Positions 33,182-41,647 of a stretch of 64,000 bases of DNA are shown piece by piece. Numbering within the stretch: the first letter of the stretch is position 1; each line of letters starts with the position of its first letter. Source of the stretch: Fulvivirga ulvae. GTDB lineage: Bacteria; Bacteroidota; Bacteroidia; Cytophagales; Cyclobacteriaceae. The notes beneath the pieces are model-generated. The model worked only from the letters and a program-made list of their open reading frames with translations, made no database searches and was not told where the DNA came from. Made by a program: the position numbers and the translations under genes. The DNA lies in contig NZ_CP089981.1 in the NCBI RefSeq assembly GCF_021389975.1, positions 1,506,501 through 1,570,500 of the forward strand, given 5' to 3'.

Positions 33182-33599
33182 AACATCAATAGAAATAGCA
33201 GCATCACCCGAGAAAGTCTGGAATATACTAATGGATTTTAACCTTTATCCGGACTGGAATCCTTTCATTATAAGTATTATAGGCAAACCAAAAATTAGAG
33301 AACGCCTCAGAGTTACACTACAACCGGCCGGATCCAAACCGATGGTTTTCAAGCCGCAGGTTACACTCTTAAAAAAAGCAAAACAGTTTGGATGGCTGGG
33401 AAGCCTGTTTATGCGCGGACTTTTTGACGGACATCATGTTTTTGAAATAGAGGCAATCACTGATGATAAGTGTATCTTTATACAGCGGGAAGATTTTAGT
33501 GGCATACTTGTGCCTCTGTTATGGAAAAGTATTGACACAAAAACACGGGCCGGCTTTATGGCGATGAATAATAAAATAAAGGACCTTGCCGAAAAATGA
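33168..33599 (+). CDS. SRPBCC (polyketide cyclase/START-like) protein
   Basis: 143 residues. Begins with KTSIEIAASPEKVWNILMDFNLYPDWNPFI, the usual first strand and helix of SRPBCC ligand-binding proteins, and ends with the long C-terminal helix (DTKTRAGFMAMNNKIKDLAE). The ligand is not predictable. Overlaps the DUF4105 gene upstream (14 bp) and the WYL regulator downstream (ATGA). Confidence 0.85.
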   Translation: MKQLKTSIEIAASPEKVWNILMDFNLYPDWNPFIISIIGKPKIRERLRVTLQPAGSKPMVFKPQVTLLKKAKQFGWLGSLFMRGLFDGHHVFEIEAITDDKCIFIQREDFSGILVPLLWKSIDTKTRAGFMAMNNKIKDLAEK

Positions 33600-34561
33600 A
33601 CCGTATAGACAGATTATCGGCTATTCTCATTCAGCTACAAAGTAAGAAAGTAGTTACTGCTCAGCACATTGCAGATCGGTTCGAAATAAGCCTAAGGACG
33701 GTGTACCGGGATATTCGGGCTTTGGAAGAAGCAGGGGTACCCATCGGAGCGGAAGCAGGCAAAGGCTACTTCCTCATGGAAGGTTATAATCTGCCCCCGG
33801 TGAGCTTTACCAAAGAAGAGGCAGGGGCAATACTGATGGCATCTAAGCTGGCAGAAAAACATACTGACAAATCCATTCAGCAACATTTCGAGGAAGCGAT
33901 GTACAAAATAAAGGCAGTGCTTAAAATGCAGGAAAAGGACTACCTCGAAAATCTGGAGCAAAACATTGAGGTTCTGCAAAGGCCTAACATAACTGCTGAG
34001 CAATTTCCTGATCACTTTCTGGCGGATATTCAATCGGCTCTGGCACATAAGAAAGTGCTTTCCTTTGAGTATTTTTCCAATTATAACGGTCAGTATAACA
34101 CCCGACAAGCCGAACCGCTGGGGCTCTGCTACTACGGATCACACTGGCACATGATTGGCTTTTGCAGAATGCGGCAAGATCTCAGGGACTTCCGTACTGA
34201 CAGAATTACAAAGCTTCGTGTGCTAGATGAGCATTACGACCCGGGCAAGCATCAATCTTACCAGGAATACCTCAAAACATTTATGCGAGGAACGGATCTG
34301 CGGGAATCAAGGATAATTGTATCCAAAAGAGTCTCCCGCCACCTTGGAGAACAGAAGTACTATTTCGGACTTGCAGAAGAAAAAGAAGTAAACGATGGTG
34401 TTGAGCTTAAATTCATGACATCAAGCTTCAGAGGCTTGTCCCGATGGTTGTTGATGTTTGGTTCTGAAGTATCTATCATTAGCCCTGACACCTTAAAAGA
34501 GGATGTTCAAAAGCTGGCCAAAGAAACTTTTGAGCACCATTATGGAAGTAAAATTGCCTGA
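33596..34561 (+). CDS. HTH-WYL transcriptional regulator (YafY/DeoR-like)
   Basis: 321 residues. N-terminal helix-turn-helix (about 1-60: RLSAILIQLQSKKVVTAQHI, RFEISLRTVYRDIRALEEAGVPI) and a WYL sensor domain (about 140-230, LSFEYFSNY, EPLGLCYYGSHWHMIGFC, DFRTDRITKLRVL) with a WCX-type C-terminal extension (to 321). WYL domains bind nucleotides or other small ligands. It is the last gene of a coupled trio with the DUF4105 and SRPBCC genes and may regulate that trio (inference). Confidence 0.9.
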   Translation: MNRIDRLSAILIQLQSKKVVTAQHIADRFEISLRTVYRDIRALEEAGVPIGAEAGKGYFLMEGYNLPPVSFTKEEAGAILMASKLAEKHTDKSIQQHFEEAMYKIKAVLKMQEKDYLENLEQNIEVLQRPNITAEQFPDHFLADIQSALAHKKVLSFEYFSNYNGQYNTRQAEPLGLCYYGSHWHMIGFCRMRQDLRDFRTDRITKLRVLDEHYDPGKHQSYQEYLKTFMRGTDLRESRIIVSKRVSRHLGEQKYYFGLAEEKEVNDGVELKFMTSSFRGLSRWLLMFGSEVSIISPDTLKEDVQKLAKETFEHHYGSKIA

Positions 34562-34596
34562 AACTAACCTGTTTAGATAAAAATTTCGGAAAATGA

Positions 34597-34628
34597 TTTG
34601 GAAACGTTGCAAACGCTCACTACGTTTG
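34597..34628 (+). promoter_or_regulatory. Promoter of the riboswitch/met operon
   Basis: TTTG (34597-34600), 20 bases, TACGTTTG (34621-34628). Predicted start about 34635, 24 bases before the riboswitch. Confidence 0.7.
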
Positions 34629-34658
34629 TAAGATCAATTCGATACTCTCTCTTGAGAA

Positions 34659-34788
34659 ATCGATTTATAAAGAAGCGTGGAGAGACAGGCTCTGAGAAAC
34701 GCTAGCAACCTGGTAACCAAACCAAGGTGCTACATCCTGATCCCAGGAATGTCCGTCAGGTGGCGGATTCGGGAGAATATAAATTGAT
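34659..34788 (+). promoter_or_regulatory. SAM riboswitch (S-box class)
   Basis: Closing helix P1 of 11 bp: 34659-34669 with 34778-34788 (one G-U). P2 AGCGT/ACGCT (34674-34678 with 34699-34703) encloses GGAGAGACAGGCTC, the kink-turn region of SAM-I RNAs. The conserved core GCAACC (34705-34710) and GGTGCTA (34726-34732) are both present, with P3 and P4 (TCCT/AGGA, 34735-34748) between and after. An extra hairpin TCCG/CGGA (34752-34766) precedes the P1 3' arm. Location before metY-metX-hom fits repression when SAM is abundant. Subtype (SAM-I versus SAM-I/IV) was not resolved. Confidence 0.85.
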
Positions 34789-34793
34789 GAAAA

Positions 34794-34919
34794 ATGAAAA
34801 GATCAATCCAACATCAAACAGGTCTTCTAGCGGTTTTTCAACGATCAATCAAATCGCTGACCAATTACATTATTTCCTTATTTAGCAGCGACATGTGCTG
34901 TTGCTGCTGTTGTTGTTAG
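34794..34919 (+). CDS. Leader peptide ending in seven consecutive Cys codons
   Basis: A 41-codon frame begins with ATG at 34794 (MKRSIQHQTG...), 5 bases after riboswitch helix P1, and ends SSDM followed by seven Cys and a TAG at 34917-34919. An internal ATG at 34893 would give just Met plus seven Cys. Cys codons alternate TGC and TGT. Runs of one amino acid in short frames before its biosynthetic operon are the mark of ribosome-mediated attenuation. The gene product itself is probably not functional as a protein. Alternative: a chance frame, which seven Cys in a row before sulfur genes make unlikely. Confidence 0.75.
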   Translation: MKRSIQHQTGLLAVFQRSIKSLTNYIISLFSSDMCCCCCCC

Positions 34920-34950
34920 TAGGCTTGCCGCCTTTCACAAAACAACAACA
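34908..34950 (+). promoter_or_regulatory. Leader RNA stem involving the Cys codons (candidate attenuator)
   Basis: The last Cys codons (TGTTGTTGTT, 34908-34917) are perfectly complementary to AACAACAACA (34941-34950), with a small AGGC/GCCT hairpin in the loop. A ribosome stalled on the Cys codons would mask the left arm. No T run follows, and no strong alternative stem with a T tail is visible before metY (35101), so whether control is on transcription, Rho access or translation is open. The bases 34951-35100 hold no gene. Confidence 0.55.
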
Positions 34951-35100
34951 CCTGCCCTGAGATAAACCGGGATAGGGAATCTTATATATCATTGATTCAT
35001 TATATCCGGCACTGGTCTGATTTTGGCAAAAGGAACCAATCCTCTCAGCGCAGCTCCCCTAAATTTTCTCAAGATCTATAACATTGAAAACAATATAATT

Positions 35101-36432
35101 ATGTCTAAGTCATTAAAATTTGAAACTCTACAGCTACATGCCGGATACGAAGATGTTGAGGCGTCTACACGCTCACGGGCTGTACCTTTATATCAAACTA
35201 CCTCTTACACTTTTAAAAACTCCGAACATGGTGCTAACCTGTTTGCATTAAAAGAGTTTGGAAATATATATACCCGTATCATGAACCCTACTACGGATGT
35301 ATTTGAGAAGCGTATTGCTGCACTTGAAGGTGGAGTTGCCGCTCTGGCAGTTGGTTCTGGGCAGGCTGCACAATTTATAGCATTAAATAATATACTTACG
35401 GTTGGTGACAATTTTGTTTCATCACCATACCTGTATGGAGGGTCCTACAACCAGTTCAAGGTGGCCTTTAAGCGAATCGGTATAGAGGCCCGTTTTGCTG
35501 AAAGTGATCAGGTGGAGCATCTTGAAAAATTGATTGATGATAAAACCAAAGCAATCTACCTGGAAACTATTGGTAATCCGGGCTTTAACATCCCTGACTT
35601 CGATGCCATTGCGACACTTGCAAAAAAATATGATATTCCTTTAATCGTTGATAACACCTTTGGCGCGGCAGGTTATTTGTTCCGACCTGTAGAGCATGGC
35701 GCCGCCATTGTAACCGCATCTGCCACTAAATGGATCGGTGGACATGGTACCTCTATCGGGGGTGTAATTATTGATAGCGGAAATTATAATTGGGGCAATG
35801 GTAAGTTCCCTCAGTTTACAGAACCCTCTGAAGGATACCATGGACTCAATTTCTGGGAGACTTTCGGTTTCAATAATCCATTGGGATTGCCAAATATTGC
35901 CTTTGCCATCAGAGCCCGGGTAGAAGGCCTGCGTGATTTTGGCCCGGCGTTAAGTCCATTTAACTCCTTCTTGCTCTTACAAGGCCTTGAAACCTTATCT
36001 CTTAGGGTGCAACGAACCGCTGACAATGCCCTTGAGCTTGCACAATGGTTGGAGAATCATCCGCAGGTCGAGTCTGTAAATTATCCTGGCTTACAAAGTA
36101 GCAGCTATCATTCCTTAGCAAAAAAATATCTGAATAATGGTTTTGGCGGAGTGCTCACCTTTGTGATTAAAGGAGGTAAAGAAGAGGCAACCGCCTTTGT
36201 CGATAACTTAAAACTGGTAAGCCATTTGGCTAATGTTGGTGACGCCAAAACGCTGATTATACAACCATCAGCTACTACTCACCAACAACTTAGTGATGAG
36301 GAACAACGTGCCTCGGGTGTATTGCCTAATCTCCTTAGAATATCACTGGGAATAGAACATATAGATGACATAAAAGAAGACTTAAAAAATGCCTTTGACA
36401 AAATTAACACCGCAGTATCAGCCGAAGCCTGA
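35101..36432 (+). CDS. metY: O-acetylhomoserine sulfhydrylase (homocysteine synthase)
   Basis: PLP enzyme that joins O-acetylhomoserine with sulfide (or methanethiol) to give homocysteine (or methionine). 443 residues from ATG 35101; the upstream frame to 35023 is a non-conserved extension. Landmarks: KFETLQLHAGYEDVEAST, RAVPLYQTTSYTF, YTRIMNPTTDVFEKR, LPS-type loop AVGSGQAAQ, VDNTFGAAGYLFRP, and the PLP lysine in TASATKWIGGHGTS. C-terminal NVGDAKTLIIQPSATTHQQL is the substrate loop. First structural gene behind the SAM riboswitch and Cys leader; overlaps metX by 44 bp. Confidence 0.93.
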   Translation: MSKSLKFETLQLHAGYEDVEASTRSRAVPLYQTTSYTFKNSEHGANLFALKEFGNIYTRIMNPTTDVFEKRIAALEGGVAALAVGSGQAAQFIALNNILTVGDNFVSSPYLYGGSYNQFKVAFKRIGIEARFAESDQVEHLEKLIDDKTKAIYLETIGNPGFNIPDFDAIATLAKKYDIPLIVDNTFGAAGYLFRPVEHGAAIVTASATKWIGGHGTSIGGVIIDSGNYNWGNGKFPQFTEPSEGYHGLNFWETFGFNNPLGLPNIAFAIRARVEGLRDFGPALSPFNSFLLLQGLETLSLRVQRTADNALELAQWLENHPQVESVNYPGLQSSSYHSLAKKYLNNGFGGVLTFVIKGGKEEATAFVDNLKLVSHLANVGDAKTLIIQPSATTHQQLSDEEQRASGVLPNLLRISLGIEHIDDIKEDLKNAFDKINTAVSAEA

Positions 36433-37456
36433 TCAGCAAGATAATTTGAAATCCCTCAAATTTAATCAAGAGTTCAGTTTGGAGTGTGGCAACACACTCC
36501 CTGAACTTGAGATAAGCTATACCACCCATGGCTCATTATCCCCGGAAAGGGACAATGTTGTTTGGGTATTTCACGCGCTTACTGCCAATGCTGATCCTGT
36601 GGAATGGTGGCCTGGAGTAGTTGGAAAGGGATGTATAATCAACCCGGATAAGCATTTTATTGTATGCGCCAATATACTGGGTTCCTGCTATGGCACTACA
36701 GGCCCTGATAGTATCGACCCCAAAACTGGCGAAAAATACGGCCCTAACTTTCCTTTGATCACTGTGAAGGATATGGTAAATGCGCACAGGGTCTTGCAAG
36801 AACACCTTGGCATAAGCAAAATTCTTCTGGGAATAGGAGGTTCCATGGGAGGACAGCAGCTACTTGAGTGGGCATCCTCTGATGTGGATTTATTTGAATC
36901 CATATGTGTAATAGCAACCAATGCCCGGCACTCTGCGTGGGGTATAGCCTTCAATACTGCTCAGAGAATGGCCATTGAGGCCGATCCTACATACCGATAT
37001 AACTATGAAGGTGCCGGAGAAAAAGGACTTCAGGCTGCACGAGCCATAGCCATGCTGTCATACAGAAATCAAAATACCTACAGGAAGACTCAGACAGACT
37101 TTGAGGATAAGGTTGATGATTTCAAAGCCAGTAGTTATCAGTATTACCAGGGGCAGAAGTTAAGCGATCGGTTCACTGTACTTTCCTATTGGTACCTGAG
37201 CAAAGCTATGGACAGCCATAATATAGGAAGAGGAAAAAAATCTGTGCGGCATGCACTCAAATCTATTAAGGCAAAAACATTGGTATTGGGGATAAGGACA
37301 GACATACTATTTCCATACGCCGAACAAAAATTTATCGCCAAAAATATCAAGGACGCTGAATTTGGCCTTATAGATTCTCTTTACGGACATGATGGCTTTC
37401 TTATCGAGGCAAAAGCCATTACAAAACAAATTCAAGCACTATTAAATAAAAAGTAA
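36389..37456 (+). CDS. metX: Homoserine O-acetyltransferase
   Basis: Makes O-acetylhomoserine for MetY. 355-residue alpha/beta hydrolase. NVVWVFHALTANADPVEWWPG is the oxyanion/N-terminal motif; nucleophile elbow GIGGSMGGQQ (Ser), LGIRTDILFP (Asp) and YGHDGFLIE (His) form the triad. The start codon lies 44 bp inside metY in another frame, and internal ATGs are not better placed, so translation is coupled. Succinyl- versus acetyl-CoA preference is not decidable, but pairing with MetY favours acetyl. Confidence 0.93.
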   Translation: MPLTKLTPQYQPKPDQQDNLKSLKFNQEFSLECGNTLPELEISYTTHGSLSPERDNVVWVFHALTANADPVEWWPGVVGKGCIINPDKHFIVCANILGSCYGTTGPDSIDPKTGEKYGPNFPLITVKDMVNAHRVLQEHLGISKILLGIGGSMGGQQLLEWASSDVDLFESICVIATNARHSAWGIAFNTAQRMAIEADPTYRYNYEGAGEKGLQAARAIAMLSYRNQNTYRKTQTDFEDKVDDFKASSYQYYQGQKLSDRFTVLSYWYLSKAMDSHNIGRGKKSVRHALKSIKAKTLVLGIRTDILFPYAEQKFIAKNIKDAEFGLIDSLYGHDGFLIEAKAITKQIQALLNKK

Positions 37457-37457
37457 A

Positions 37458-38666
37458 ATGAGTAAATATAAAATAGGTCTTTTTGGTTTCGGATGTGTAG
37501 GACAGGGATTATATAAAACTCTATCGGAAAATAATGCCGATGCCGAAATAGTTAAAGTATGTGTTAAAAACAAGGAAAAGGAAAGAAGCATAGAAGCTGA
37601 GAAAATTACTTATGATGCTGCTGAAGTACTGGGTAATAAAGATATAAATATAATTGTAGAGCTCATTGACGACCCCAAAGCAGCACTTGAAATTGTAAGG
37701 GCTGCTTTAAAAAAAGGCAAAGCTGTGGTTTCGGCTAATAAAAAGATGGTTGCTGAAAACCTTGATGAGCTCATTGCACTACAGGAGGAATATAAAACAC
37801 CTCTACTCTATGAAGGTGCTGTTTGCGGTAGTATACCCATAATTCGTAATCTGGAAGACTATTATGCCTCTGAACGTATCGAAGAGATCAAAGGTATTTT
37901 CAACGGATCTTCTAACTATATACTCACCAAACTTTTTCAGGAAGGAAAATCATACGAAGAAGCACTTGGCGAAGCTCAGGCAAACGGTTTTGCAGAAACT
38001 GACCCAACACTGGATGTTGGTGGTTTCGACCCTAAATTCAAATTGAGCATCATACTTCAGCATGCATTCGGTATACGACAACATCCCGAAAATATATTCA
38101 ACTGGGGAATACAAAGCATTACAGAAAAGGATATTGCTTTTGCAAAGGAGCGGAACCTAAAAATAAAGCTCCTGGCGAAAGGCCATTTTGACGGTAAAGT
38201 ACTCTCAACCCTGGTTGCGCCACATTTTATTGATGAGCAAAATCCTTTGTACCATGTGGAAAACGAGTTTAACTGTGTATTGATCAACGGGAAATATGCC
38301 AGTGATCAGACATTGATCGGAAAAGGTGCCGGCAGTTTGCCAACAGGCCTGGCAGTACTATCCGATGTAATAGCACTCACTCAGGGGTACACCTACCGAT
38401 ACAAGTCAGCCGACTTCACCTCCGGTAGCTCTCTATCCGTAGAAGTATATTTAAGCTTTAACAATATTGAGGATATTGATAAAAATGTGTTTACCAGCAT
38501 TTCGGAAAGCTATGTTGGATCGGATTACGGATATATCATTGGCAAAATAGACCTTAAGGCCTTGCAAGAGCTTTTGGCAAACGCCAATGGAGTTAATGCG
38601 GTTTTCACCTCCGGCAAACAGGCAGAGATTGAAATACCCAACCTGACCTATTCGTATGCCAGCTAG
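37458..38666 (+). CDS. hom: Homoserine dehydrogenase
   Basis: Reduces aspartate semialdehyde to homoserine, the substrate of MetX. 402 residues: NAD(P)-binding GLFGFGCVGQGLY (about 6-18), KKGKAVVSANKKMVAEN, the catalytic domain YEGAVCGSIPIIRNLEDY, IKGIFNGSSNYILTKL, AQANGFAETDPTLDVGGFD, and GKGAGSLPTGLAVLSDV. The C-terminal region (about 335-402) looks like a reduced ACT-type tail. One base separates it from metX, so the operon makes its own homoserine. No terminator is clear downstream. Confidence 0.93.
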   Translation: MSKYKIGLFGFGCVGQGLYKTLSENNADAEIVKVCVKNKEKERSIEAEKITYDAAEVLGNKDINIIVELIDDPKAALEIVRAALKKGKAVVSANKKMVAENLDELIALQEEYKTPLLYEGAVCGSIPIIRNLEDYYASERIEEIKGIFNGSSNYILTKLFQEGKSYEEALGEAQANGFAETDPTLDVGGFDPKFKLSIILQHAFGIRQHPENIFNWGIQSITEKDIAFAKERNLKIKLLAKGHFDGKVLSTLVAPHFIDEQNPLYHVENEFNCVLINGKYASDQTLIGKGAGSLPTGLAVLSDVIALTQGYTYRYKSADFTSGSSLSVEVYLSFNNIEDIDKNVFTSISESYVGSDYGYIIGKIDLKALQELLANANGVNAVFTSGKQAEIEIPNLTYSYAS

Positions 38667-38672
38667 ATAAAC

Positions 38673-38895
38673 ATGTTAAGGATAAGCAACCTGTGGAGTT
38701 TTTTTAAACATCAAGTGGGGTAATTACAATCTTATTGATTATAAAAGAAGTGTTTATTTCCCACTTTATTCAAAACACCTGGCATGGGCGAACCTGAAGC
38801 AGGAAGGTTTTGCAGATAAAAGTATACCTGCATTTGTCAAAACTCCTGTTCATTTCATATTCCTGGTAAAAAATAATGATTTCCATCAGTGTTAA
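38673..38895 (+). pseudogene. Possible frameshifted small gene in the hom-nqrF gap
   Basis: A frame starting ATG 38673 (MLRISNLWSFF) hits a stop soon after a run of seven T (38699-38705). In another frame the sequence is open from about 38686 to TAA 38893-38895 and reads like protein (WGNYNLIDYKRSVYFPLYSK, then HLAWANLKQEGFADKSIPAF). One extra or missing base in the T run would join them into a ~70-residue protein. No homolog is recognised; chance is possible. The remaining gap bases to 39003 hold only a TATATTTG promoter-like element at 38946-38953. Confidence 0.3.
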
Positions 38896-39003
38896 ATTGA
38901 ACCAAAATTTAATCCTATAGATTATAGTTTTAAACATTTCCTAAATATATTTGTAGTCCCTTTTCAAGGGTCTAAATTTTATTGAAGAAACTATTCAATT
39001 TCA

Positions 39004-40308
39004 ATGAGTACAGTTATTCTAACATCTATTGTAGCATTTACAATAATCATCCTCATACTGGTTTTTATATTGCTTTTCGCACAGTCGAAACTGGTGCAGT
39101 CGGGACCTGTCAAAATCACTATTAATGGTGACTCGGATAACCCTATTGTTACCACGGCCGGTTCAACGTTGCTTTCCACCTTGTCTGCTCAGAAGATATT
39201 CTTGCCTTCTGCCTGTGGTGGTGGTGGTACTTGTGCCATGTGCAAATGTGTAGTAGAAGATGGTGGAGGGGACGTATTGCCGACAGAAGTTGGTCACCTG
39301 AGCAGAAGTGAGCAGAAGGAAAATGTGAGATTGTCTTGTCAGGTAAAAGTAAAACAAGATATGCAAATCAGGATACCGGAAGAGATTTTTGGTATCAAGA
39401 AGTGGGATTGTGAAGTAGTATCCAACTATAACGTTTCTACCTTTATTAAAGAATTCGTTATGAAACTCCCTGAAGGTGAGACTTTGGAATTTGAAGCAGG
39501 TGGATATGTACAAATCGACGTACCTGTTATTGAAGTGAAATTCTCTGACATGGACATTACTCCCAAACCTGAGCTGGGACACCCTGAAGATGTATTTAAA
39601 AAAGACTGGGACAATTTCAAGATGTGGGATCTTGTAATGAAAAATGATGAAGAGATCTTCAGAGCTTACTCCATGGCCAACCACCCTGCGGAAGGAAACA
39701 TCGTAATGTTGAATATCAGGATTGCTACTCCACCATGGGATAGAGACGCTGGTAAATTTATGGATGTAAATCCTGGAATATGTTCATCTTATGTGTTCTC
39801 AAGAAAGCCGGGAGATAAAGTAACCATTTCTGGTCCTTATGGAGAGTTTGCAATCAACTACACAGATCGCGAAATGATATACATCGGTGGTGGAGCAGGT
39901 ATGGCTCCTCTGAGAGCTCAGATCTTCCACCTTTTCCATACCATGAAAACCGACAGAAAAGTTTCTTACTGGTATGGTGGGCGTTCTAAAAAAGAGCTTT
40001 TCTACACCAATCACTTCAGGAAGATTGAAGATGAATTTCCAAACTTCCAGTTCAACATAGCACTTTCAGAACCACTTGATACGGATAACTGGAAAGTAAA
40101 GAAGAGCCTCGATGACAGAGAGGCTGATGGGTATCTTGGATTTATCCACCAGGCACTTTATGACAATTACCTGAAAGAGCATCCGGAGCCTGAAGAAGTA
40201 GAATATTACTTATGCGGACCTCCTTTGATGAACGCAGCAGTATTAAAGATGCTAGACGAAATGGGAATTCCCCCTGAAAACATCAGGTTTGACGATTTTG
40301 GAGGTTAA
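39004..40308 (+). CDS. nqrF: Na+-translocating NADH:quinone reductase subunit F
   Basis: Electron-input subunit: takes electrons from NADH through FAD to a 2Fe-2S cluster. 434 residues. N-terminal membrane helix (about 5-26), ferredoxin domain with Cys71, Cys77, Cys80 in CGGGGTCAMCKC and a later Cys in RLSCQ, FAD domain with RAYSMANHP, and NADH domain with YIGGGAGMAPLRAQIF and CGPPLMNAAVLKML. It ends in the conserved FDDFGG. The other subunits (nqrA-E) are not in this window; the gene is monocistronic with its own terminator. Confidence 0.92.
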   Translation: MSTVILTSIVAFTIIILILVFILLFAQSKLVQSGPVKITINGDSDNPIVTTAGSTLLSTLSAQKIFLPSACGGGGTCAMCKCVVEDGGGDVLPTEVGHLSRSEQKENVRLSCQVKVKQDMQIRIPEEIFGIKKWDCEVVSNYNVSTFIKEFVMKLPEGETLEFEAGGYVQIDVPVIEVKFSDMDITPKPELGHPEDVFKKDWDNFKMWDLVMKNDEEIFRAYSMANHPAEGNIVMLNIRIATPPWDRDAGKFMDVNPGICSSYVFSRKPGDKVTISGPYGEFAINYTDREMIYIGGGAGMAPLRAQIFHLFHTMKTDRKVSYWYGGRSKKELFYTNHFRKIEDEFPNFQFNIALSEPLDTDNWKVKKSLDDREADGYLGFIHQALYDNYLKEHPEPEEVEYYLCGPPLMNAAVLKMLDEMGIPPENIRFDDFGG

Positions 40309-40327
40309 ACCGAACTAAAAAATGCAT

Positions 40328-40359
40328 AAAGCCCTAAAGAATATCTTTAGGGCTTTTTT
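40328..40359 (+). terminator. Terminator of nqrF
   Basis: 13-bp perfect stem (40328-40340 with 40344-40356), 3-base loop, T run. Confidence 0.92.
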
Positions 40360-40474
40360 ATTTCAGTTCTTAACACATCCCATTTTCAGGATTGAACACT
40401 TAATCTAAAATCTCAATCTGCCTTTTTTTATTATAGCTGCAAAAGCGTATTTTTATTTAAAATATACAGACCCT

Positions 40475-41635
40475 ATGGACCTTAAAATATTTTTCTCCCC
40501 GCTGGACGAAGAGCATTTTTCACATATCAGACATTCTAACAGTTTCTATAAAAACATCAAAGTCAATTCGGAACGTATGCCTGATTACCGGGACGCAGAC
40601 ATAGCTATCATTGGAATAAATGAAGAGCGGGGTACTGTAGTAAACAAAGGCACTGCATCTGCAGCCCTGGAAATAAGAAAAAAACTTTATAATCTCAAAA
40701 AGGGATATGGTGCATATAAAATTATCGATATGGGCACGCTCCGCAACGGAGTTGATCTTGACGAAACCTATGGACGTATTAAAGAAGTCTGCCAGATTTT
40801 AATAGAAAACAACGTGCTGCCCCTGATCGTCGGGGGCTCGCATGACCTGGACTATGGTCAGTTTCAGGCTTATGAGGGTATGGACAAATTAATTAGTCTG
40901 CTTAATGTAGATGCATTCCTTGACATGGAGGAAGGAGTAAGCCAACCTCCTCATTTGCAGCATATTCATAAAATACTATTGCACGAACCTAACTACCTTT
41001 TTAACTATAGCCACCTGGCCTATCAAAGCTATCTAATTGACCAGAACGCAATTAATATCCTGGAAAAGCTTTATTTTGAAGCTTACCGTATTGGGCATCT
41101 GAGGTCGAACATCAAAGAGATGGAACCCATCATACGGAATGCCGATATGCTGTCTTTTGATATAACCTCTATCAAGTCAAGTGATGCACCGGGTACTGCC
41201 AATGCTCAGCCATTTGGCCTTACTGGCGAAGAGGCTTGTCAGATCTGCTGGTATGCCGGCCTGAATGAAAAACTAAGCTCTGCCGGTTTTTATGAGTACA
41301 ACCCTGAACATGACGATGACCTGAAAAAAACAGCCTCTGTAGTAGCAACTATGATCTGGTACTTCATAGAAGGGTACTACCATCGTAAAAATGATCAAAA
41401 TTTCAAGAATAATGACTATCTCAAATTTGTAGTTTCGATGCCCTCAGAGCCGGAAACCCTAAGCTTTTATAAAAGTAAACTAAGTGAAAAATGGTGGATG
41501 GAGGTACCCTACCCTCATGGAAAGGAGAAGTATGCCCGTAACTGTATTATTCCATGTTCGTATTCGGATTATCAGGCAGCCACCAAAGGAGAGCTGCCAG
41601 AAAGATATATCAATACACACGCTAAACTTATTTAA
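40475..41635 (+). CDS. Arginase/formimidoylglutamase-fold protein with altered metal site
   Basis: 386 residues of the ureohydrolase fold. IVGGSHDLDYG (118-128) keeps the first His ligand. The next motif, DAHxD in active enzymes, is DAFLD here (146-150), and SxDxD is SFDITS (227-232). Ligands His123, Asp146, Asp150 and Asp229 remain, but the His and Asp that hold the second manganese are Phe148 and Thr231. The protein is about 60-80 residues longer than typical arginases at the C-terminus. Family members in Bacteroidota are annotated as formimidoylglutamases; activity is doubtful. It lies 12 bp upstream of a lipoprotein gene, likely one transcript. Confidence 0.8.
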   Translation: MDLKIFFSPLDEEHFSHIRHSNSFYKNIKVNSERMPDYRDADIAIIGINEERGTVVNKGTASAALEIRKKLYNLKKGYGAYKIIDMGTLRNGVDLDETYGRIKEVCQILIENNVLPLIVGGSHDLDYGQFQAYEGMDKLISLLNVDAFLDMEEGVSQPPHLQHIHKILLHEPNYLFNYSHLAYQSYLIDQNAINILEKLYFEAYRIGHLRSNIKEMEPIIRNADMLSFDITSIKSSDAPGTANAQPFGLTGEEACQICWYAGLNEKLSSAGFYEYNPEHDDDLKKTASVVATMIWYFIEGYYHRKNDQNFKNNDYLKFVVSMPSEPETLSFYKSKLSEKWWMEVPYPHGKEKYARNCIIPCSYSDYQAATKGELPERYINTHAKLI

Positions 41636-41647
41636 GAGATTACAACT

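Noticed and set aside
33692..34108. 138-codon minus-strand frame opposite the WYL regulator
   Set aside because: Shadow of a well-conserved HTH-WYL gene; Cys/Phe-rich composition typical of antisense frames.
34787..34885. 32-codon frame starting inside riboswitch helix P1
   Set aside because: Its start codon lies in the paired P1 arm and the frame has no notable content; the frame from 34794 carries the Cys run.
34893..34919. Minimal Met-Cys7 frame as the whole leader peptide
   Set aside because: The in-frame ATG at 34794 directly behind the riboswitch gives a longer leader that includes it; the short form stays as an alternative start.
38699..38709. Programmed frameshift at TTTTTTTAAAC
   Set aside because: The heptamer is in the wrong phase for a -1 slip, and no downstream pseudoknot or conserved fusion product is evident.
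39163..39684. 173-codon minus-strand frame opposite nqrF
   Set aside because: nqrF motifs are unambiguous on the plus strand.
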